64,000 nucleotides of DNA, taken from positions 1 through 64,000 of the forward strand of contig RSEH01000191.1 in assembly GCA_006503475.1 (NCBI GenBank), read 5' to 3'. The position numbers and the translations under genes were made by a program. The stretch's first letter is position 1; each line of letters begins with the position of its first letter. The notes under the pieces are model-generated. The model saw only the letters and a list, made by a program, of their open reading frames with translations. It was not told where the DNA came from and searched no databases. Source of the DNA: Stentor roeselii (taxonomy: Eukaryota; Ciliophora; Heterotrichea; Heterotrichida; Stentoridae). Positions 1 through 9,114 of this stretch are shown here, piece after piece.

Positions 1-320
1 GCTTCAGATTGAAAAGTCAATGGTTTGACCATGATTCTCTGAAAACACCAAGTACGTCAATCGCAGAAGCCGGAGACGATCTTATTATCAGTATCTTTGG
101 ATCAGTATTAAAAGAAATCACTTACCATGGATCACTTTATATCTGTGAACCCCTGAATTGGAAAAAAAAAAAAAAAGTGTTCAAGAAGGAATTCCTAGAA
201 GAAAACAAAAAACTGACTAAGATATCAACCTCTAAAAATAGAACACACTGTCTGAAGCAGGCTGATACCAGATACTCTATTTCTTTGGGACAGAGGTGCA
301 AGCGTCAATGTGATTATTAA
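1..320 (+). CDS. C-terminal part of a HELGH metalloprotease-like family protein (cut by window edge)
   Basis: About 105 residues are readable from base 3 to the stop. They match closely, residue for residue, the last 105 residues of the complete family member on the minus strand near 32.5-33.9 kb, sharing the FDHDS, AGDDLIISIFGS, YICEPLNW and CLKQ...RYSISLG blocks. The segment begins just after the place where the complete copy has its HELGH motif, so the catalytic part would lie outside the window. The frame is open to a normal TAA. The run of lysine codons around 160-176 is an A-rich tract where the complete copy has mixed residues. There is no start codon in the window; the first in-frame codon that could be mistaken for one is TTG. 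Whether the whole gene is functional cannot be judged from here. Confidence 0.7.
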   Translation, partial: FRLKSQWFDHDSLKTPSTSIAEAGDDLIISIFGSVLKEITYHGSLYICEPLNWKKKKKVFKKEFLEENKKLTKISTSKNRTHCLKQADTRYSISLGQRCKRQCDY

Positions 321-1650
321 ACTAATCAGATAGTTAATTAATAGATTTTTTCTAAAAAGCTTTATTTATTAGATCTATGTTTCCAATCAAACTGTAAAAT
401 TGAAATTTTTATATAATATAGCTAAGTAAAATTAAAGAAGCATTCTAGCCTTAGAAATTTGATAAAACAATGAGATAGTCTTATTATAATATGGTAGGAT
501 TGAATTAACTTAAATTAAATCAACAATCCTTTTACCACTTTAAGCTTGATTAGCTTGCAAGATACCAAAGAGGCTACTTCGGATAAAGTTTATCGACGAA
601 TGAAAGTGGATTTTCAAACAAATATTTAATCTAAAAAAATTCATGCATGATAACATGAGAAGTTCATCAGAAAAAAACTCAAATACTTCATAAATGACTT
701 CTGAATTAGTTTTTCTATAATTTAAACCCAATCCCAAGAAATGGAAAAGTCTGAAAGGAGCTAAGTAAATCAATAAAAATTAATGATTTTTTAAATCTCA
801 GGAAAAATATCAATACCAATTTGCATCGAAAATCTTAATTTAAGCGAAATTTCTCACAAAAGGTGTTAACCAACTTTCAAATCACAGGAAGTTAAGACGA
901 TGCAAAAGATTAACCTCAAGCTCCTCACTTACAACGTACTTTATCCAGCGTCAAGAGCAAAAGCGCTTCAACACCAGATGATTTATCAAGAAGCAGTAAG
1001 TTCTTACCAAGAGCCGAAAGGTCTGTTAAAAGCTTAATGGACTTCAAGCTAGAATTTTCAGTGAAAGACTTGAAAAAGACAACAGTTTTCAGATACTCAT
1101 AAAAGAGCCTGAAGCAAAGTGGATTTATTTCAGTGATTTCAAATTCTTTGAAATTTCAAGACTTTTTCTATAGAAGTTCAAGATTTCGAAGGGGTCAGAC
1201 TAGAGTTATGATAATTACAGAATTAGAGTGAATAAGATGCATTTAAACATGAGTCAACTCGCAAGTTCTGCACTTTTTCATCATCTCTGAGGCGGATTTA
1301 GACAATTTCAAATATAATACATTAAAGTCAACTGTCTTCAGTCAAGGTCAAGCACCACAAGTCGAACCTGGTTGGAAAAACTTATAAAATGCAGTGAAAA
1401 GTGTCAGATGTATCAATCTATGCCTACACAGGAATACTTATCGGCTAAACTTCAGTCCTCAGTTAACTTCAAACTTGAAGAAATACTAAAAACACGGAAA
1501 ATCTGAAAAAAGAATCAAGAAATGATTTCTGTTGTCTTCATCAATGCATCAACCTGTCAAATTATTAAAAAATATATATGCCCTCCTTGGAGGCTGGTCT
1601 ACAATGCAAGCAGGTTTTTATCGTGAGGCTTGATCAAACCTTTTTCGATT
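321..1650 (+). pseudogene. Decayed second gene of the repeat unit, 3' of the metalloprotease tail
   Basis: This stretch has no long open frame, yet it has coding-like composition and is conserved with 31140-32484 read on the minus strand. Short readable pieces occur, for example around 940-1080 with Ser/Lys-rich residues, but the frame changes repeatedly and the two copies keep different frames open, so both look decayed. The best surviving piece in the other copy is an 86-codon frame at 31145-31405. I do not recognise the protein. Its place directly downstream of the metalloprotease gene in both arms suggests a two-gene unit that was duplicated together. It could also be two shorter genes, or non-coding sequence conserved only by recent duplication. 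Confidence 0.5.
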
Positions 1651-1842
1651 TAGACAAAGTCCTGATACTCATTGGAGATTTAATCATTGTTAGTCTTACA
1701 TAAATGAAACTTTCTATACTTAAAAAATAATCCTTATCATCAATCCCAGATAAGCCATTCAATAAATCAATTACTCCTTTAATTCCAAAATTTCTATCAC
1801 CCTCTATCAAAATAAACCCTTCAAAATAATCCATCTACCTAA

Positions 1843-3003
1843 TTACCACATAAACCTAATCCCTTTATAAGGTCTCATCACAAAAACAACTAAAGTGATT
1901 CCATTCAGCAAAAAAATAAAAAGCCTCCTACCCCATCCAATTCTACATCGATGCATCAACAAGTAAAACGTTAAAGGTGTAATAAAATATCTTGGCTCCA
2001 ACAAATGTGCAGGAACCAAAACCAAAGAAGAACAAACAAGCCACCAAAAGAACTCAATATTTTTCTTTTGCCTCATCAAAGCATATCCAAGAGCATAAAA
2101 TGGAAAAAGCAGGGCTCCATACGGCCGAATCAAATCTTTCCATAAATAAAAAGTGTAATGCGAGTTATCAGACAACAGGTAAGGATGTGCAAATGAAAAA
2201 TTATTCACAAAGAAAGCGAAAACTGGAATCGCTAAAATAAACTCAAAACTCATGAAATGCTTTTTCATGTCCAGGTCTTCAAACGGCACATAAATCAAGC
2301 CGATAAAGAACAAATAACAAATCTGAGCAAAATGAGGAACCATCTGATGACTGTCCCTGTCACCAACAGCGATTCCTTTATTAAAGTAAACAAATCCCAA
2401 AAACCCAATTAAAATAAAGAAATCGAAATAAAACTTGAAAATTATTTCTTTCAAATTTCTGAATATCTTTGGCAGGTCTTTTAATTCTTTTACGTCAAAA
2501 AGTTGAAAAAGTTCCAGTCCTGCACTATACCCGATCCAAATAACATTAGTTTGTCTACAAAAAATCGCGAAAATCGCCATGATGAATGATAAAAAGCGAC
2601 TTTTTCCTCGAAGGTAGTGACTTGCTAGGCAAGTAAGCAGCGACAGTGAATCCGTGTAATAAAGAAACGAGGACATGAAAAGTGGAGGGAATAAAAGGGT
2701 CAAGCTTTGACTTGAACTGTTGAGTCTGCCTAGAACAAGGTACAAGGGCATCAGCAGTAAAGAGTTCACAAGCCTGCAGATGTGAAGGACTGAAAAGAAA
2801 TGATGAAGTCCTGTTAATTTCAGAAGTATGAAGGAAAATATGTAAAGACCTGGAAGTGTCGTGATTTTCGGGTCCCATGTTGAGAAGTTCCCTGATAGGT
2901 AGACTTCCAACTGTCGGATATGGAAGAATTCGTCCATGTGAGGAGATGGTAACACGTTGTTTATAACCACTGAGGATATTAGTGATAACCAGATTGCTTC
3001 CAT
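1843..3003 (-). CDS. ALG10: Dol-P-Glc:Glc2Man-GlcNAc2-PP-dolichol alpha-1,2-glucosyltransferase (ALG10/DIE2)
   Basis: The 386-residue product is a hydrophobic polytopic membrane protein. The N-terminus carries the PHMDEFFHIRQLEVY block, followed by WDPKITTLPGLYIFS, which is the family signature; CRQTNVIW and EPRYFITPL follow in the usual order, and the protein ends in RFMW as I recall for the human enzyme. The family adds the last (third) glucose to the lipid-linked oligosaccharide in the ER lumen, the step that licenses efficient transfer by oligosaccharyltransferase. At 386 residues it is shorter than the roughly 470 of animal enzymes. The start is the ATG at 3003-3001. The gene lies between repeat arm 1 and a small minus-strand gene. 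Its presence implies that this organism makes triglucosylated N-glycan precursors. Confidence 0.93.
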   Translation of the reverse strand: MEAIWLSLISSVVINNVLPSPHMDEFFHIRQLEVYLSGNFSTWDPKITTLPGLYIFSFILLKLTGLHHFFSVLHICRLVNSLLLMPLYLVLGRLNSSSQSLTLLFPPLFMSSFLYYTDSLSLLTCLASHYLRGKSRFLSFIMAIFAIFCRQTNVIWIGYSAGLELFQLFDVKELKDLPKIFRNLKEIIFKFYFDFFILIGFLGFVYFNKGIAVGDRDSHQMVPHFAQICYLFFIGLIYVPFEDLDMKKHFMSFEFILAIPVFAFFVNNFSFAHPYLLSDNSHYTFYLWKDLIRPYGALLFPFYALGYALMRQKKNIEFFWWLVCSSLVLVPAHLLEPRYFITPLTFYLLMHRCRIGWGRRLFIFLLNGITLVVFVMRPYKGIRFMW

Positions 3004-3110
3004 TTATGGGATAATGGATTTTAGAGTAGAGTTGATTTATTGAATTTGAATTTTTAGAGTTTTGGATCAAATGATTGAAGAATGGATTTTTATTCTGGTA
3101 CTATTCTTAA

Positions 3111-3386
3111 TTAATGGCCTTTAGTGTTTGGATACACAAACCTTATTCTAAAATCTTGATTGTCCTTCAAAGTGTCATAAGTTTGGCTTGCTATTGATTT
3201 GTTTCGAAATTTGAGGAAAAAGGAGTTGCTTTGTTTTATTCTGTAATGAACTCCATTTCCTTTAATCAGACTAATAATTTCCTCATCTGAGACGTTTCTA
3301 TTAGCCTTGAGGAATAATTCTGTGCCATCACCATCACATTTATAAAAACTTAATGTTCTTATTAACGTTCTGGCAAAAGCTTTCAT
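3111..3386 (-). CDS. Small basic protein, possibly RRM-like (unknown)
   Basis: The predicted product has 91 residues if the first true ATG at 3386-3384 is used; the frame is open six codons further but only from a TTG. The first 16 residues are rich in Arg, Lys and Ser with no acidic residue, which would suit a mitochondrial presequence. The rest alternates hydrophobic strands and helices: a TELFLKA strand, a DEEIISLI helix, an NSFFLKFRN strand and a second helix. This is the order of a small RRM-like fold, but the RNP motifs are weak. It is transcribed in the same direction as ALG10, which starts 107 bases downstream of its stop. Function unknown; the coding call rests on composition and open frame only. 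Confidence 0.45.
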   Translation of the reverse strand: MKAFARTLIRTLSFYKCDGDGTELFLKANRNVSDEEIISLIKGNGVHYRIKQSNSFFLKFRNKSIASQTYDTLKDNQDFRIRFVYPNTKGH

Positions 3387-3516
3387 TTTATAACTATAAT
3401 CCAAATTGATGGAATCTCGAAATAGATATATGATTTTGAGGATTATAGTTGAAAATCTTAAGAATTGTTTAAAGCTATAAATTCAATGACCCATAGAGAA
3501 AAATGTTCATACTGTA

Positions 3517-4524
3517 ATGTATTTATTTGACACTAATAGTTTATACTGCCTCAAGGTCACAATCAAAGCTAATTCGAAGCCTCCATTCGAATGTTCCTGC
3601 AGAATCTGTGAATCTTGCCTAGCCTTTCTCAAGATGAACTCAATTTACCTTTGCCCTTTATGCCCTTCTACGTCATTACATGATTCACCTTCTAGAAAGT
3701 CTAAAAATAGCACTATATCCTTAAGAACCATATTAGATTCACCTAATCAGCATTCAAACAGCACTCTACCTTTAAAAAAACTTGAAATTTTATGTAGTTA
3801 TCTAAAGGGCCATTCAAAATCATTGGGAAAAAAAAAGAATTCACTGAAAACATTAATCGCATTAAGAAATACTAAAAAAATTATGGAATTTCAATCATAT
3901 AACCTGAATTTTTCTACTATGAGTAAAAAAATTAGATTTATAAAGGAAATGAACATTTTTCAATACAATCAGCAGTATTTATTGATAATTTTTCAGGATT
4001 ATTTAAATTCATGTGCTATTGAAATGGAAAGGCTATCGAAATTAGCTTTATTCAGAGAAAAAAATAAAATTGATAAACTTGAAGATTGTTATTTTTTTGG
4101 AGACAAAATAACATTTTCTGTCATTAACAATGGAATAATTAACCACAAATTTAAGTTTTTATCTGAAAAAACTTGCCAATTACTTGAAATAGGAATTGGT
4201 CGATCAATCGGGTTAAACTCAAGTATTTTTCTTATAAAACTTCTTATTTATGAAGATAGTCAATTGATATATAGTGAAGAATTAATGTATGAGTTAAATA
4301 ATGAAGATTCTCTTCTAAGCCTACCATTAAAACTGACCAGTCCGATTCCATTAAAAAACAAGAGCACTTATGAATTATTATATATAGAAAATGTTAACTA
4401 TCAGTATAGTTTGCAATACCCAAAAAAGATTATGGACTATGGAGACATAAAACTGCAGAGCATAGAATTTTCAGGAATTGGAGATATAACTATATATTTA
4501 AGAATACAAAAGGTAACCATCTAA
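3517..4524 (+). CDS. RING-like zinc-finger protein with long uncharacterised C-terminal region
   Basis: The open frame gives 335 residues. The N-terminal 50 residues hold ECSCRICESC followed by LCPLC, which is the second half of a RING finger (ligands 3-8). The first CxxC pair is missing from this frame. It is present 30 bases upstream in another frame (CSYC, beginning at the ATG at 3486); a GT...AG removal of 3519-3555 would join it in frame and give a canonical eight-ligand RING. That would be 37 nt, far from the 15-nt intron seen elsewhere, so it is unproven. The remaining 280 residues are AT-biased, Ser-rich, then beta-rich, with no recognised domain. As a RING protein it would probably act as an E3 ubiquitin ligase. 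Confidence 0.65.
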   Translation: MYLFDTNSLYCLKVTIKANSKPPFECSCRICESCLAFLKMNSIYLCPLCPSTSLHDSPSRKSKNSTISLRTILDSPNQHSNSTLPLKKLEILCSYLKGHSKSLGKKKNSLKTLIALRNTKKIMEFQSYNLNFSTMSKKIRFIKEMNIFQYNQQYLLIIFQDYLNSCAIEMERLSKLALFREKNKIDKLEDCYFFGDKITFSVINNGIINHKFKFLSEKTCQLLEIGIGRSIGLNSSIFLIKLLIYEDSQLIYSEELMYELNNEDSLLSLPLKLTSPIPLKNKSTYELLYIENVNYQYSLQYPKKIMDYGDIKLQSIEFSGIGDITIYLRIQKVTI

Positions 4525-5146
4525 TTTTTCGCATTTATAAATTTATTAATAATCACTCATATGATTGGTCTGTGCAAAACAATGAGTAGTAAATAATATC
4601 TTTAAGATTAAAAAATTAGAAACAAAGAGATATATGATAATTAATTTTACGATCAATAATCCAAGTTGATTTTTAGATCTATATATGAAAATTATTTAAT
4701 TAATATCTTTTGATAATCTCATATCATTATCATGCTGTTAACTTACTATAAGTGATAAAGACGCTCAATTTAATATAATCATCAATATAGGATCTCCAGT
4801 GATGATACCATAATTATCGTCTATGGGCATAGTTTAGGAAAATGTATTGAGAGCGAGTTTCTTGTACCATGATTGATTAAATCTAATCAATATATAAATT
4901 TTTTTCAATAGTTTAAAAAAAGTTGAAATAAACTAATCATAGAAAGACTTTGGAATGCATTAAAAATGAATTCACTAAAAAATTTATTCGAGCATTGAAG
5001 GATGTGATAATAGAAATTTTCTTTTAGAATAATTAATAAATGAAAAAAATCTAAAAATATTCAAGTTTAAGTAGCTAACAAGGAAATACTGTATACTAGT
5101 TGATCAATAGCAGGTTATTTCTTCATTCCACTATAAAAATTTCTAA
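4525..5146. other. Intergenic, AT-rich, no gene recognised
   Basis: The 622-base gap between two plus-strand genes is very AT-rich with stops in all frames. It ends in a TATAAA-like string about 17 bases before the next start codon. Nothing else is recognised. Confidence 0.6.
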
Positions 5147-7222
5147 ATGTCTATAAATATGAAGTGTTTATTTTGCAGTGAAGTAGCTTCCTTCATTTGT
5201 CGGTGTTCTGATCAGATGCTCTGCTCATATCACTTTGGAGAGCACTTACAAAGAAATGAAAGTCACCATTACCAAACAATAAAAGACTTTTTGTACACAT
5301 CAGAAAGACTCAACCTGCTGAATGACTTAACCAAAAAAATTACTCTACTCAAAGAAATTAAAAACAAGCTTTTCCATGACACAGAACAAATCATTACCAA
5401 GATCTGCGAAATGAATCTCTCAGCGATTTCTAAAATCGATGAAAAGATAAAATTCTTCAAAACTTTCACAAAAGATGAAAAAATGATAAAAAGTCAAATC
5501 GAAGATCTAAAAAAAATATTAAACGCTGAAATGAACATCAACTACCCCGACTTAACAGAATTTCTTGATCAAATAAAAAAGTTTTACTCAGGAAAAATTT
5601 TAGATTTCAATAAAGACCCTGAAAAAAACCTGGTTCAATTGACTAACCAATTTTATGAAAATCATTCAGGAATAATGACTTGCTTGGCAGTTTCTAGTGA
5701 TGAGAGTCTTTTAATGACAGGGTCTATGGATACTTCTGTTAGGCTTTGGGATTTGAAGAATAAAAGACAAGTCGCATGCTACTTGGAACATAGAGGAACT
5801 GTTTCAAGTGTTGCTTTTTACCAGAATGGACTATTGGCAATTAGTGGGTCTTATGATAAGTCAATTATTGTTTGGGATATAAAAAAAGGACTACCTCATA
5901 AATCTCTTCATGGACATCGAGGAAAAATTTTATGTATAATTTTAAGTAATGATGAAAATTTTATCATATCTGGAAGTGTAACTAACGAAATATTTTTGTG
6001 GTCTATTGAGGTTGAAGAACCGATCGGAGTTATTTCAATGAATAAGCCAGTTAAATCGATACTTATTACTTTTAATAATGAATTGTATGTTGCTTGCACT
6101 AAAACAATCCATATTGTTAATTTATCAACATTTCAAACAGATTATTCGAAAAAAGCACATGAAGGGAATATAAACTGCATAACAGCAACGAAGAGTTCTC
6201 AATTCATTATCACAGGTTCATCTGACAAAACTATAAGCTTATGGTTCGGCGTTTCATTGGATTCATACGCAGTTCTTACTGGCCATAAAGAAGAAGTTTT
6301 ATCAGTCTCAGTTACGCCAGATGACATGAGATTAGTTTCTGGTTCAATAGATGAGTCAATAATTCTATGGAGCATCGATTCCAAATCAATGATCCATAAG
6401 TTCATCCATCATTCAGAAGCAATTAATGGAGTAACCATAATCCAAGACTCCCTATTTTCAGTAAGTTCAGACTTCACCATTGGAAAAGCAAAAATTTCCG
6501 AATTAACATCTGAATTATTATTCACCCCATTAGAAGTAAACAATCTTTCTGAGTTTTACAAGAACAATAAAGTCGCATATGGAAGTTTCAATGATGTTGT
6601 ACTTTGGGATTCACAGAAAAACACTCAAACTGTATTCGAAGGTCATTCTTATAGAGTAAATGCTGTTATCTTATATTCTCATGCAAAATTCATGATAAGT
6701 TCATCTAATGGAGTAATAAGTAATTTGATACATTGGGACATTGATACCAAAGAACCCTTCTATCTTGATGGTCATGACTCTTCAGTACTCTGCATCGATA
6801 TTTCTGATGATGAGACCTTTTTTCTATCAGGGGATAAAAAGGGATCTGTTATTTATTGGGATATTCCTAGTCTTACCAAAGGACATACTTTCGAAGGGCA
6901 CATTGGAAGTGTTAACTCAGTAAAAATATCAAAAAACAAACTTTACGCTGTAACTGGAGGAAGTGATAATAATGTTTGTATCTGGGATATTAAAAATATA
7001 TTTCAAGTTGTTTGCTTTCAGGATCATCGATTTTCTATTGAAAAAGTTTTGTTTACAAGTGATGATAATTTTGCTGTTTCGGTTTCGAAATTTGAAGAGT
7101 TGTTTGTTTGGGATTTATCAGGAAAAAAAAATGAGTTTTGTTTTTTGAGTTATGAAGATTCGAAGAGTTGGCTTGATTCGAATGAGGATGTAAAATTACA
7201 ATTGATCAGATATTACTTTTAG
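5147..7222 (+). CDS. B-box zinc finger, coiled-coil, WD40-repeat protein
   Basis: The 691-residue product starts with a B-box-like cluster (residues 7-45: CLFC, then C.C, LCSYHFGEH, ESHHY), continues with a charged coiled coil (about 50-160), and then carries about twelve WD40 repeats to the C-terminus. Typical blade ends are VRLWDL, IIVWDI, ISLWFG, IILWSI, VVLWDS, IHWDI, VIYWDI, VCIWDI and LFVWDL. WD40 arrays of this length usually make one or two beta-propellers that serve as protein-binding platforms; the B-box suggests a TRIM-like scaffold without a RING. Two nearby Met codons (5147 and 5159) could start it, and both follow TATAA-like strings. The specific role is unknown. Confidence 0.88.
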   Translation: MSINMKCLFCSEVASFICRCSDQMLCSYHFGEHLQRNESHHYQTIKDFLYTSERLNLLNDLTKKITLLKEIKNKLFHDTEQIITKICEMNLSAISKIDEKIKFFKTFTKDEKMIKSQIEDLKKILNAEMNINYPDLTEFLDQIKKFYSGKILDFNKDPEKNLVQLTNQFYENHSGIMTCLAVSSDESLLMTGSMDTSVRLWDLKNKRQVACYLEHRGTVSSVAFYQNGLLAISGSYDKSIIVWDIKKGLPHKSLHGHRGKILCIILSNDENFIISGSVTNEIFLWSIEVEEPIGVISMNKPVKSILITFNNELYVACTKTIHIVNLSTFQTDYSKKAHEGNINCITATKSSQFIITGSSDKTISLWFGVSLDSYAVLTGHKEEVLSVSVTPDDMRLVSGSIDESIILWSIDSKSMIHKFIHHSEAINGVTIIQDSLFSVSSDFTIGKAKISELTSELLFTPLEVNNLSEFYKNNKVAYGSFNDVVLWDSQKNTQTVFEGHSYRVNAVILYSHAKFMISSSNGVISNLIHWDIDTKEPFYLDGHDSSVLCIDISDDETFFLSGDKKGSVIYWDIPSLTKGHTFEGHIGSVNSVKISKNKLYAVTGGSDNNVCIWDIKNIFQVVCFQDHRFSIEKVLFTSDDNFAVSVSKFEELFVWDLSGKKNEFCFLSYEDSKSWLDSNEDVKLQLIRYYF

Positions 7223-7622
7223 AATTATTTATAGATAGGTTTAAGTGATTTACAAATTATGATAATTTTACATATAATAATTGTTTATGATTATTTTGAA
7301 GAAAGATTTTAATAATTCTTGGAGCTTTTAATAAAATAGGTAGTTGTTGAATTTAATAATATATTACAATAATAACTATGAGCATTCAAAAATAATTTAA
7401 GTAGTGAATGCTCTTAATTAATTCTTAGTTTCAAAATTTCTTTCATATTATTAAGTCTACTCCAATGACGAGATGATTTTTTTAATAATATATTTAAAAT
7501 ATAAAATCACCTTCAACCATTACCACCTTCCATAAAATAAATCCAAACATAAATAATCTTTCCATAAATCCCATTTCTTTATAAATGCTTCATCTTATGA
7601 TGTCATCCTTCGAAATTAATAA
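7223..7622. other. Intergenic, AT-rich, nothing recognised
   Basis: A 400-base AT-rich gap between two plus-strand genes, with no coding-like frame or repeat seen. A TTTATAAATG string lies about 45 bases before the next start. Confidence 0.6.
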
Positions 7623-8504
7623 ATGACTCTCAGCACATACAATCGAAAAATCGTCTATTTCTCAATGCTTCCAGCCTGCGCGTTAAGTTTCTTCGGCTGT
7701 GCATTCATAGTGATCATGTACATCTCATTCAAAAGTCTCAGAACACTTCCATTCAAACTGATCGCAATTCTTTCGCTATTCGACATAATAAACGTCTCAG
7801 CATTCATGATTCCGACATACGAAACACAAGACGATTCCCCAGACTGTCAAATTCAGGCATTTCTTTTGAACTTCAGTTCTTTTGGAGGACTTATCTGGAC
7901 GACTTTCATGGCAATTTTTTTGTATAGAGCAATAAAAGGGGCGAATCCGATGACTGAGAAGACTTTTTGGATTGTTTTTTTAGGTGTTCTGGTCATTTCA
8001 ATGATTAATTCAATCATTCCTTTCGTAGCAGAACGTGTTCATGGAATAACATCTACTTATGGAAAAACAAGAGGATGGTGTTGGATTCAGGATCAGTGGT
8101 GTTCAATACGATATTCATTGTTCTTTGGGCCTTTGTTTTTTATTATTTTTGCGAATTTTACGATTTATATTCTTGTTAAGAGAAATATCGAAAAGACTTT
8201 TAGAGGAGATCAGTCGAATGAGGATACTATCAAAAAAATCAAGAATAAATTATTACTTTACCCAGTTATTTTGATTTTTTGTTATATGCTGTATAGTGTT
8301 AAGGCGCTATTAGAGCTTACTATTGACACGAATAAAGATACTGACTTTATACTTACTCTAATTTCTGGGGTTTTAAGATGTCTTCATGGATTTTTAAACT
8401 TTTTGATATATGGACTTACGACTTCTGTGCAAAAAAAGATTAGGAGGATGTTTAGGATGAATATCAATGAGTCATATATATCTTTAAAAAAGTCAGTTCT
8501 TTAG
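7623..8504 (+). CDS. cAMP-receptor-like 7TM G-protein-coupled receptor
   Basis: The 293-residue protein has seven hydrophobic helices, at about residues 12-34, 41-63, 77-100, 113-134, 158-182, 207-228 and 240-265. The helix 3 start is CQIQAFLLNFSSFGGLIWTTFMAIFLY-like, and the second extracellular loop holds WCWI. Both are hallmarks of the Dictyostelium cAMP-receptor (class E) family. The cysteines in those two places probably form the usual disulfide. A short Arg/Lys-rich tail follows helix 7 (KKIRRMFRM). In the family such receptors sense extracellular cAMP or other ligands and couple to heterotrimeric G proteins. No ligand can be inferred. The gene lies close to two dual cyclic-nucleotide-binding genes. 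Confidence 0.85.
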   Translation: MTLSTYNRKIVYFSMLPACALSFFGCAFIVIMYISFKSLRTLPFKLIAILSLFDIINVSAFMIPTYETQDDSPDCQIQAFLLNFSSFGGLIWTTFMAIFLYRAIKGANPMTEKTFWIVFLGVLVISMINSIIPFVAERVHGITSTYGKTRGWCWIQDQWCSIRYSLFFGPLFFIIFANFTIYILVKRNIEKTFRGDQSNEDTIKKIKNKLLLYPVILIFCYMLYSVKALLELTIDTNKDTDFILTLISGVLRCLHGFLNFLIYGLTTSVQKKIRRMFRMNINESYISLKKSVL

Positions 8505-9114
8505 ATAGATAAATTATTATCTTTAGCTTAATATTCTCAATTCTAGAAAATTTTTTAAATCCTTTCAGAAATCATCTATTCTTGTAACTAGGAATAGTGA
8601 CAATAATTATAGTTATAAAAACACTAACTTCTGATTAATTTATTCCAAGTTTCATGTGAATTTTTTTATATTTACTTGATCATCTACACTTCTAATTGAA
8701 GACCAAGTGTTATTTAATCAGTTGTAAACATATAAAAATTTTAAAATTAACTTACCCTAATTTCCAACTTCAGTATAAATTTCCTAATTATAAAACAACT
8801 TAAAAGAAATCACAATCTTATTCACTATTAATCAACAGAACAATAATAAAATCTAAACTTAAATTAACCTCCAAAACTCCATCCCAAAAAAAAAAAATCC
8901 AAATCATCCAAAATCAATACACTTAAATTACTAAATCACCTAAAATTCAATCTCTAAAACTGTGTATTTTTTCCAATTTCTCACTCGAAACACTTCCTAC
9001 AAACCTAGTCTTAAAATTCTGCCACTTATAAAAAGTATCTGTAAGCAATTTCATATCAATTTCTTTGGGACAGTCAAAATCATTACATTTCTGAATCTGT
9101 TCCTTGAATGCAGC
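8505..9114. other. Intergenic between convergent genes, nothing recognised
   Basis: A 610-base AT-rich gap with poly-A and poly-T runs, including an A-run at about 8887. The short open frame crossing its right end is antisense to the CNBD gene and is not supported. Confidence 0.6.

Larger units (their letters stand above)
1..1650 (+). repeat. Inverted repeat arm 1 (metalloprotease tail plus decayed downstream gene)
   Basis: The reverse complement of 31140-32804 aligns along this whole stretch. Base 1 corresponds to 32804, and both copies run in parallel through the gene end, its 3' flank and about 1.3 kb of further sequence to about 1640-1680. Strong anchors are the stretch around 580-670, the stretch around 815-885 and the stretch around 1505-1625, each nearly identical apart from small indels. 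The arm probably continues left of the window, because arm 2 continues through the full gene. The arms are opposed and enclose about 29.5 kb. No transposase, terminal inverted repeat or target duplication was recognised at the inner end. Confidence 0.85.

Noticed and set aside
1634-1834. 66-codon minus-strand frame just after the ALG10 stop
   Set aside because: It starts 9 bases past the ALG10 stop, partly overlaps the repeat boundary, has no recognised motif, and ALG10 already ends in the family's RFMW.
2555-3070. 171-codon frame overlapping ALG10
   Set aside because: It is on the same strand in another frame inside a clear ALG10 gene, with no conserved features.
4780-4830. Short stretch reading INIGSP, like an aspartic protease start
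   Set aside because: It stops within a few codons and no other protease motif follows.
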